Source: Pycnopodia helianthoides (taxonomy: Eukaryota > Echinodermata > Asteroidea > Forcipulatida > Asteriidae). Taken from it: a stretch of DNA of 64,000 nucleotides. The stretch covers positions 16,768,094-16,832,093 of the forward strand of contig CM063255.1 in the NCBI GenBank assembly GCA_032158295.1, read 5' to 3'. Positions 43,653-64,000 of the stretch are shown in pieces. The notes below the pieces were generated by a model. It was not told the DNA's origin. It saw nothing but the letters and a program-made list of their open reading frames with translations, and made no database searches. The position numbers and the translations under genes are program-made. Position 1 is the stretch's first letter. Each line of letters starts with the position of its first letter.

Positions 43653-46408
43653 GTTGGCAACACTAAAAACACTATAACAGTACACTAACAGTACACTAAC
43701 AGTACACTAACAGTTATATTCAAACTACTTTATTCATTCATAAAGGCAATTACTTACTTAGCTCCATCCCCTCTTGTGGCCAACGAGTGGATCTATTTAC
43801 TTACTTACTTGCTTGCCCCTCCTAACAATGCCTAAATATGTATTTTACTTTTTAGTTTTAGTGTACAAACTGGTGTTCTTAATAAATAAAAGCAAGACAC
43901 TTAAAGTTTAACCATTATTGCTTCTTCCTTCGGTTGGGACGTAAAGCTGTAGTCCCTGTGTGACGTGTGATGCACGTAAAGGAACCCAGTTACACTTATT
44001 GTCAAGAGAAGCAGTTTGTTTCTGGCAGTGGCTGCCAGCTGAATGAATACGCCAAGCACCTTGTACCTTAAAAGGTGCTATATAAATGGGTCTCATATTT
44101 TCAAAACACCTGTCTGGAAGTAAATATTGATGGTTAAGTGCTTTGAGTGAGACACCCGTAGATAAAGCTAGTTAATCACACCTATGTACTGAAAGAATTT
44201 TTTCTTTATGATTAATTTTAAATGTTATACTTGTAGGTGTTAGTGTTCCGTCCGTTGCGTCTAACCTGCGCATTGTGGGGAGCCAGTGTATTGGGGCTTG
44301 TATCAGTAGGTTTGTCTGGTATGGTGGCATCTACATGTGCAATGCACGTCTTCAAACTCAACACAGGTATGATATTCATAATTCTAATTTTTCAATCTTT
44401 ACAATATCCAATTGCCAAAGTTAAGGATTCAGGATTTGGGCCAGCAGTAGGCCCAAACAACAAGTGCTAAACACAGGGACATACATTCCAATCTTATCCA
44501 AGTCTAAACAATTTGGTGTGGAGTGACACAAGAGAAGAGGATATGGGAGGATGGAGGCCACATGCTAGCCAAACTGCCTAGTCTGTAAAGGTTCAACAAT
44601 AATTATGAATAGTAATCTACCAACACTTTTTGTTTGTACTGCTGCACTTAAGGCAATCAATTTAGATTCTATGCAAATGTAATGTCATTAGGCTTTGCAG
44701 GTAAACTCTCCAGGAAAAAGTGTTAGCCCTGATAAAGTGGTTGGTTTGTTCTCACCATTTCAACTATTGACCCCTTGTACGATGCACATATACAAGCACC
44801 TATACCGTCCCCCATTTTGGGTGTCAAAATGCACACAAAGAAAGTGACCCCCAAAATGGTGGAAATGGCAGACCCTGGAGGTGCGTTCGGCGTCTGCAAG
44901 GGGTCAATAGTGTACTGTAGATGTCATCAGGAGACATATTATTGCATAAAGAAACAAAATACACTATTTCAGTAGTTAACTGTAAAAAAAACATTTCACA
45001 GGCCTTGGCTCTTCAACATTGACATCTAATGGAGTTCTAGAATCTACATTACTGTACGGTGTGACATCATCGCTAATCTTTAAGTGTCTTGGAGGACGGT
45101 TTAGTTCCGTCTTGCCAAGTAGTCTACTGCATCCAGGTAAAATAACTGATATAATATTATAATACATTTGAAATACAAAAAAAACAATCTTTTAATTCAA
45201 CTATATTGTGTGCCCCCAAGAAAATTTCCACTGAACCATGTCTTGTAGCTCAACCAGAAACATTTTTTACAAGGACTGAAATAAAACATTTTGTTGGAAC
45301 TTTTAGGAGGTGGTTTGAAATTGAAAAGCTTAAGAATACGTTGTTCAGAAAGACACCAGACTGCAGGACTTGTTTTGTTTTTTTTGTGCCAAGATTATTC
45401 AACTCGGGCTAGTGCTCCAGTGGGCACCTCTATCAGGAAGTTTCAATTTCTATTAGAACATTTCAAGGAGCACCAAGGCAATGACCAGGGGCAATGGAGG
45501 GTTAATAACTTAGTTTGTAATAATCCACCATTGGTATTCCTGATTGATGAATAACAAGTTTGAGTTTCAATTTGGTTCTTTCAGGAGCATTTGCCAGAGA
45601 TGGTCTCTCAGCGTCTTTCACCTACGCATCTAATAAACAGAAGCGATCTTTACGTATGGCAGGCAAGAAATACGGATGTCATACGTGTGGTAGGCGGCGA
45701 ATTAAGACCAAAGACTTTGTTGCTGACCACCAACCCCCACTAGCGGTAAGCTTGAACTAATTACATTATACAATGTTTTCACTTAATGTAAGTACAAGTT
45801 TGGCAGAAACATGTTGACCGCTGGCCTAGCTAAGAGCTGTATAGTGAGAGAGCTGCGACAACTTGCAATAAGAAGCTACTTTCAGTTCAGAAAACGCATG
45901 TGCGCACACAGGGTGTCAGACTAGACTGCACATTGGGTTGTACTACATTTTGACTGAAAATGGCGTCCAGCAACCACTTGACAAAAAGAAAACTGGTCCC
46001 TCCATGACACAAATCTCTCAATACATAGCTCTGTATTATTGAAAACTATCAGTCCATGGTCTGAAAACAAAACAAAGTTCTGATTGTGATTGATCTAAAC
46101 AACTCGTAACTTTTGGTTAAAGTTGGGATTGTTTTTTTTCTCTGTAGGTAATCAGAGAAAGAATGATGACCAGCAAGACGTGGTTCGATGTCATATTTCG
46201 CAGGCGGTTACGGGAACTAAAGTTCTACCCACAGTGCAATAAATGTTCAGACACTCAAGGGGTGCATTTAAGGACGGCCTTTCGCCCTGGGCTTAGGGTT
46301 TGGAAATGGAGGCATATTGTCACCCATTCAACAGCCTTGAGATTATATCATCTATATCTACCTCTCCCAGTTCTGATGCCGTACGTTGAGGGCCTGTTTG
46401 TAATGTGA
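43488..46408 (+). CDS. Five-exon membrane protein with Cys/His metal-site motif
   Basis: Exons 43488-43652, 44237-44366, 45002-45136, 45585-45745 and 46148-46408 join in phase to 852 nt, 283 residues, with good GT-AG sites throughout. Start at ATG 43488; an upstream in-frame ATG at 43389 is possible. Hydrophobic segments: AILSPYLLLGCGVGMVTFPS (exon 1), ALWGASVLGLVSVGLSGMVA (exon 2), and one in exon 3 around LLYGVTSSLIF. The C-terminal part has YGCHTCGRRR, FVADHQPP and FYPQCNKCSDTQG, two Cys pairs flanking an ADHxPP box, suggesting a zinc-binding HNH-like or ribbon fold. I do not recognise the family. All exons are unbroken, so this is a real gene. Location, a membrane, is inferred. Confidence 0.85.
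44237..44366 (+). CDS. Membrane protein exon 2
   Basis: After ACTTGTAG; VLVFRPLRLTCALWGAS to KLNTG; ends in phase 1 before GTATGA. Second hydrophobic segment. Confidence 0.8.
44764..44910. mobile_element. Small MITE in intron 2
   Basis: CTATTGACCCCTTG at 44764 is inverted as CAAGGGGTCAATAG ending at 44910. It is 147 bp and lacks coding sequence. Confidence 0.75.
45002..45136 (+). CDS. Membrane protein exon 3
   Basis: After TTTCACAG; LGSSTLTSNGVLESTLLYGV to LLHPG; 135 nt keeps phase 1. Confidence 0.8.
45585..45745 (+). CDS. Membrane protein exon 4, CxxC and HxPP motifs
   Basis: After TTTCAG; AFARDGLSASFTYASNKQKR, then YGCHTCGRRR and FVADHQPPLA before GTAAGC. Confidence 0.85.
46148..46408 (+). 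CDS. Membrane protein exon 5, second Cys pair and stop
   Basis: After CTGTAG; VIRERMMTSKTWFDVIF, FYPQCNKCSDTQG, and a hydrophobic C-terminus ending EGLFVM with TGA. Confidence 0.85.
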   Translation, partial: VIRERMMTSKTWFDVIFRRRLRELKFYPQCNKCSDTQGVHLRTAFRPGLRVWKWRHIVTHSTALRLYHLYLPLPVLMPYVEGLFVM

Positions 46409-46738
46409 CGTTTGACGGAGCCAAATAAGCTTTGAGCTTAAAATTTTATGACTTCATTAAACTGTTTACACAACATTTCCTAAACGGTTAAACAGAACTT
46501 GTGACTTCCATTTCTACCGATGCTGATTGGCAATATGAGCCCATCTGTATAAGGAGCAGATGTCAACACACTTTCAAGGATTCAAGCTAGAACATTGTCT
46601 TTCAAACCACAAACCACAGTGGGGTGTCATCGTCCAACATAATTATGAGAAAATTGGTAGTTAAAAAAGCAGACGAACATTGGCAAACAAATTGTAAACA
46701 ACAATGGCTGTTTTTGACAGAAATATTGCTTCACTGTT

Positions 46739-47038
46739 CCCTACGACAGCGGCGTAGCCAATACTTTTTCGGTGGGGGGGGGGGAGGGAGGGGGCATTGC
46801 TTTTAAGTGGGGGGGGGAGGTGGGGAATGTGTTGGTCAGTGTTCGGTGGGGATGATGCTTTTATTTTGGAAGGGGGCCGCTGCAGGTAGCGGTAGCAGTT
46901 GCGATCGCATTTTCCTCTTTTTCCCTTTTCCTTTTTTTTTTTTTTTTTTTTTGTGAGCACTATCGGAATTTTTTGGGGGGCACTGGAATTTGTGGGGGCA
47001 CACGTTCACCCCCAGGCGGCTACGCCGCTGCCCTACGA
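46739..47038. mobile_element. hAT-type MITE with 8-bp target duplication
   Basis: CCCTACGA at 46739-46746 and 47031-47038 flank CAGCGGCGTAGCC and GGCTACGCCGCTG. These are classic hAT termini and TSD length. The interior has G-runs of 9-13 bases (46770-46820) and a 22-T run. Confidence 0.9.
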
Positions 47039-47703
47039 CACATTGCACATGAAGGTAAATTATTTTACATAGTACCAGCGTAATTACAACCTCGAACCCA
47101 GGACTATTTATAATATTGTACAAGGCGCTGGAAATGACCAACAGTGGGCACAATCAAAGTAATGTACCCCGTGGGATACATCACTCATGTTCCCTTGAGC
47201 CATGTACATGTATATGCCTCTTCGTAAAACATCACTTGATTGGCTCTCGACCAATAAAAACTCACAATCTATTACAAAGTAACAATTCTAAATGTTAACT
47301 TCTTGAAAATAAAACACCCACAACTGGATTACAACTGAAGTCATTTGTATTCAAATAAAATTTGTATCAATTTTACATTATGGTTTACTTAAGGGTATAA
47401 ACAGTTCAAATTAAATTTTGGAAAGTATGGAAGTATTCTTTCATAATTCACAAAGACAAAAATTCAATTAAATATTTCTAGGATAATATTTGGCAATCTG
47501 TAAATGATAACAAACATGTACACGTAAGATTTTATGTAAAAAGATACGTACACCAGGTACGATATTCTTCTTACTTCAGTCTGATTTTTGGGCTGAGAAA
47601 AATCTGAAAAATTATGATTGGCCTTGTAGTGCACAGATTGATATTCTACAATTCTTGATCTTTAACCATTTGCAATATAACATGCATTAATGAATTCCGT
47701 AAA

Positions 47704-48058
47704 AGGCAGGGTGTACTTTTGGTAGTTTTTCACAAGTAAATGCCCATAAAAACTTACTTGGTAAAGAGCACTGGAAAGCTGTTAATATTATAAAACATTT
47801 TTAGGAACGACCCCCTTTGAAGTAATGCAGTTTTAGAGAAAGCAGTAATTTTTCACCTCCAAATTTGAATCTGAGAAAGTTTGTCAAGCATTTGAAAGCG
47901 CCCAATTCTATGCAACAAGCCTGTTTTTTCTTTCAACTTTGATGACCAATTGAGCCCAAATTTTCACAGGTTGGTTATTTTATGGATTTGTTGGGATACA
48001 CCAAGTGAGGATACCGGTCTTTGACAATTACCAAAATTATACCCTGTCTTTAAGAACA
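47704..48058. mobile_element. MITE of the AGGCAGGGT family
   Basis: AAAGGCAGGGTGTACTTTTG at the left and CAAAATTATACCCTGTCTTT before TTAA-like AAG at the right. The interior shares TTTTCACAGGTTGGTTATTT-type phrases with 59037-59407. Confidence 0.65.
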
Positions 48059-49527
48059 TAAAAATACATATTTCTTACAGTTTTTAAAAATGAATATTTG
48101 AATAAAATTACATCTTAAAGGGTTAACAATTGTGCAAATTGTAAATAAATTTATATTCAGTGAAGACCTACGGGTAATGCTAAGAATACATTCAATTTAT
48201 TTGGAAAATATTTAAGTTTTTAATATAACAGTGAGAAAGAAGAGTATTGTTTAAACATGTATTCTTTGAATATCAAGTGAATAAAGTATTTGATATTTAA
48301 AACATGTTCTTTTTATTTGAATTCATTTAAGTGTGGTCTCTAATAAAGAAAAGAAACCTCATAGCAAAAATATGTATACAACATGAACTGCAAAACCACA
48401 TCTGGAAGATATTTTGTTGTCCTTTTTTAAAAAAAATTTACAGGTATTTTGCTTTTACTAAGCATTTTCGGGAGGGTACCAGTTGTACATAATGCACATA
48501 ACATACTGTTTAGGCTGGTAACATAAGCTCAACTTTATAGAGCTGCTTAAGCACAAAAACTAGCTCTTGAGCAAGGCACTTAACAATTAATTGCTTGTAA
48601 AAAGTTGGGAAGGTATAAATAAAGTGTATTCTGCTCTACCATTTAGGCTCCTAGAGGATGATACCCTTGCCTACATCCTTACGGACTGTGAAGGGGGTAA
48701 CTCTGTTTCAGCCCCAGGAGTAGGTGACAACATGCCTCTGGTGACAGTTAATTTGGGTCGACCGCCCTAATTAGTTAACTGTAGCCCTCACATGGCTGTG
48801 CTCACAATTGTATCCACCACTTTTTCTTTACCATGCAAAGCTTCAAGTCATACATGAATCAGTTCTCAAATTTAAGAGGGTCGACTAAAAATTCAAATTT
48901 CCTTGGTGTTCGTTCGAAAATGCTGCTGCCAGCGATGCAATTGGTACCTGCTGTCATCTCGCTAAATGTGGATGGATTTGATGTTCTTGATGAAAAACAC
49001 TGAGACGAGTTTTTGCTGTCTTCTCAACAAGTACGATCTACATTCAGCTGGGACTTTTATTGTATATTTCTTGATAATTTGGCCTATAAATCAGCATTAC
49101 GTTGACAAAAACAAAACAATGACCCTACCTTTAAAAAAATACAATTGAATAATATACTGCTTGTGAATTAACACTTTAACAAACTGTTTTTAGCAGCCGT
49201 AAACCACTCTGAATTCCAACATTTCATTGGTGAAATATTTACAAAATAACTTAAAAAGTTCAAATTTTCAAAAAGTCTTTTAAAATATAGCTCTTTTTTA
49301 AAAGAAGTCTTTCAAAAAAACACTTGAAGTATTTACATAGCTTTAAATATTTAAACAGACATTTACAAATATATTCCTTGAACTTTAAGTTTACAAAAGC
49401 TTTCTAATATTGGAGAATACAAAAATAGTACAAGGACCGTGTCCCGGATTAGCTGTTCTTTACGACTTTCTAGTTGTTATCCCTGTGGAAAGAGGGGAAA
49501 AAGATGAGCATTATTAGTACGTTGCGT

Positions 49528-49850
49528 GTCGTGGCCGTGTGGTCTAGTTCACCGGACCCAAGCTCTGGTGTTGTCAGCAGCAGAGTGTGGGTTCGAATCC
49601 CGGTCATCATTACACTTGGCCCTTGAGCTAAGGCACTTAACTATATTTACTTCAGAAAAAGTTGGGAAGGTAGTGCATTCTGCTCTACCAGCCAGGCTCC
49701 TAGAGGATGATACCCATGCCTGCATCCTTACAGACTGTGAAGGGGGTAACCCTGTTTCAGCCCAGGAGTAGGTTGCAACATGCCCCTGGTCACAGTTGAT
49801 TTGGGTCAACAGCCAAATCAGTTAAGTGTAGCCCTCACCTTGAAGTCTTG
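49528..49850 (+). repeat. tRNA-derived SINE copy
   Basis: GTGGCCGTGTGGTCTAGTTC (A box) and GTGGGTTCGAATCCCGG (B box), followed by a body shared with 48560-48800 (GGCTCCTAGAGGATGATACC). Confidence 0.75.
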
Positions 49851-50029
49851 TGAGTTGGGCGATATCTCATTAACATAAATCATTTTAATTTTGTTTTTAT
49901 AAGATTCCTCTAAAAGATACAGAATAGAAAATAATCCAAAAACCAGGACGGAAATATTTCTGAGATTAAATCATTTAAATTTTTAACATCCATCATGATG
50001 TTTGGTCTTCAGAAAAAAAATAGAACAAA

Positions 50030-50035
50030 TTTATT
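50030..50035 (-). promoter_or_regulatory. Possible poly(A) signal of the protease gene
   Basis: AATAAA on the minus strand about 290 bases after the stop codon. Confidence 0.3.
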
Positions 50036-50325
50036 GAGTACAAGGGCAGACCTACATGTACACATGGTACAGGTTTTCATAGACTTAAAAAAAAAAATAT
50101 CATGCCTGTTTAAAAAAACAAAAAGTCTTTTTTTTTTATATTATTTATCAAAGTTAATTTCAAGTTTGATAACAAAAAGGTAAAATTTAAACAAATTTAT
50201 AAAAGTTGAAATAAAAATTGAGTTTCTCTCTGTAGAGTGACTGTAATGAAACACTTCCCTCAAGACATGTCTCCCGTCCGATCTACCCTTATACCACCTA
50301 GAAACACCATATGAATAGCTGAAAA

Positions 50326-63169
<12,844 letters not shown>

Positions 63170-64000
63170 CTGAAATCATCAAACAAATTACACACACAAA
63201 ATATATAAAACCTATTTAACATATATCTGGTAACATTGAGGTCATCTCATCATTTTTTATTCACAATTGAATTGTGTCAATGTGTCTCTATAGCACCCAT
63301 AAAAGCATTGCACCGATTTCTTTTTGCTTTAAACACGACTGATTGTCACTGTTGTGACCAAGCAGTTTAGCGTTTAAAACTCAAGTGCTGGTTGCTGAGT
63401 CATGGGAGTGTGGGTTCGAGTCCCGACAACTGGCTTCCTTGATGAGACACTAATTGCTTCTCATCACCCAGGAGTAAATAGGTACCTGCGAGGGTAGAGA
63501 TTGTTGATGTGAACGATTAGCAACCTGTGCGCCAATTTGGCTGCCGGTGCTGCATACTCCAAAGGAGTTGAGATGGTTTCAGGAAGGCTTAAGATCTGAT
63601 GAACAGGGGTTAAGAGGCCTACTGGGCTTCATGAAGCACAATATTAATACAGTCATAAATACCTGGGACAGTTTATTCATTCTGATTGGTCGAGAGGAGA
63701 TCATGTGACAATGTTTAACCGTGCGATATAAACACAGTTAGAAGTGGTTAAACATGACCTGACCCTATTTGAGCCAAAAGAGGAGCTAGCAGATGATTGC
63801 GCAGAGCATACAAATTTCAAGGAAAAATTAAAGTGGGTGGGCACATATTTGTGCAAGTTTGAAAACTTGCGGGCGATAGGTTGAAACTTAAGCATGCAAG
63901 TTTTCAAACTTGCGCGAGGAGCTACTTAGCTCTCATCACATGCATAGAAATTCAACGTAAGGACGAGGTGAGCCGATGCTAAACTGTCAGAATTGTTCTC
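63170..64000. other. Intron or flank with SINE-like repeats
   Basis: 63356-63620 is a tRNA-derived repeat (GTGTGGGTTCGAGTCCCGAC). 63780-64000 shares its end (GATGCTAAACTGTCAGAATT) with 52060-52090. No exon seen. Confidence 0.5.

Larger units (their letters stand above)
47039..50029. other. No gene seen; MITE and SINE copies
   Basis: It holds a MITE (47704-48058) and two SINE-like copies (about 48560-48800 and 49528-49850), otherwise A/T-rich unique-looking sequence. Confidence 0.6.

Overview
The window reads as nuclear DNA of an animal with long introns and many small transposons. The best guess is an echinoderm, probably a sea star. Reasons: clean GT-AG introns in consistent phase across thirteen exons of a mosaic serine-protease gene; a tyrosine-recombinase retrotransposon of Ngaro/DIRS type carrying an SGNH-hydrolase frame; many TTAA-flanked MITEs of a kind I associate with sea-star genomes; and ZU5-domain genes. 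The species assignment is inference.

Layout. (1) 1-29.4 kb, plus strand: two tandem paralogous units. Each has a tail-type exon (2849-3271; 20786-21334), then an exon with lysine/proline/glutamate-rich repeats leading into a ZU5 domain (6786-7955; 22425-27708), then UPA-like exons. Unit 1 (locus A) has degenerate repeats and several frame breaks. Unit 2 (locus B) has 25 nearly identical 141-bp repeats (47 residues), each with one Tyr in a YEEI-type motif (YEKI in two), the form classically bound by Src-family SH2 domains. The tail exons carry further tyrosine motifs. A 3.13-kb TTAA-flanked element sits at the 3' end of tail exon 1; unit 2 keeps the empty site, so the insertion can be read directly. 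(2) 10.9-20.7 kb and 29.4-32.1 kb: no gene seen, dispersed repeats. (3) 32.1-36.1 kb, minus strand: a damaged Ngaro-like element with gag-like, RNase H/tyrosine recombinase and SGNH hydrolase frames, no reverse transcriptase, and a lost catalytic Arg. (4) 36.1-43.4 kb: repeats, LINE pieces, a fold-back element, and a deleted Tc1-like element with another transposon nested in it. (5) 43.5-46.4 kb, plus strand: an intact five-exon gene for a 283-residue membrane protein with a Cys/His metal-site-like motif, family not recognised. (6) 46.4-50.0 kb: MITEs and SINEs. (7) 50.3-63.2 kb, minus strand: the 3' part (13 exons, about 810 residues) of a mosaic trypsin-like protease ordered SEA-like, LDLa, CUB, LDLa, CUB, LDLa, Frizzled, trypsin. 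Its 5' end is beyond the window.

The protease and the membrane-protein gene are free of frame errors over about 3.3 kb of coding sequence. The several one-base frame breaks in the ZU5 loci are therefore unlikely to be just poor base calling; they look like decay, rapid turnover, or repeat-specific assembly error. The most unusual object is the locus B repeat array: a potential multivalent SH2-docking rod attached to a ZU5-UPA module with no visible Death domain.
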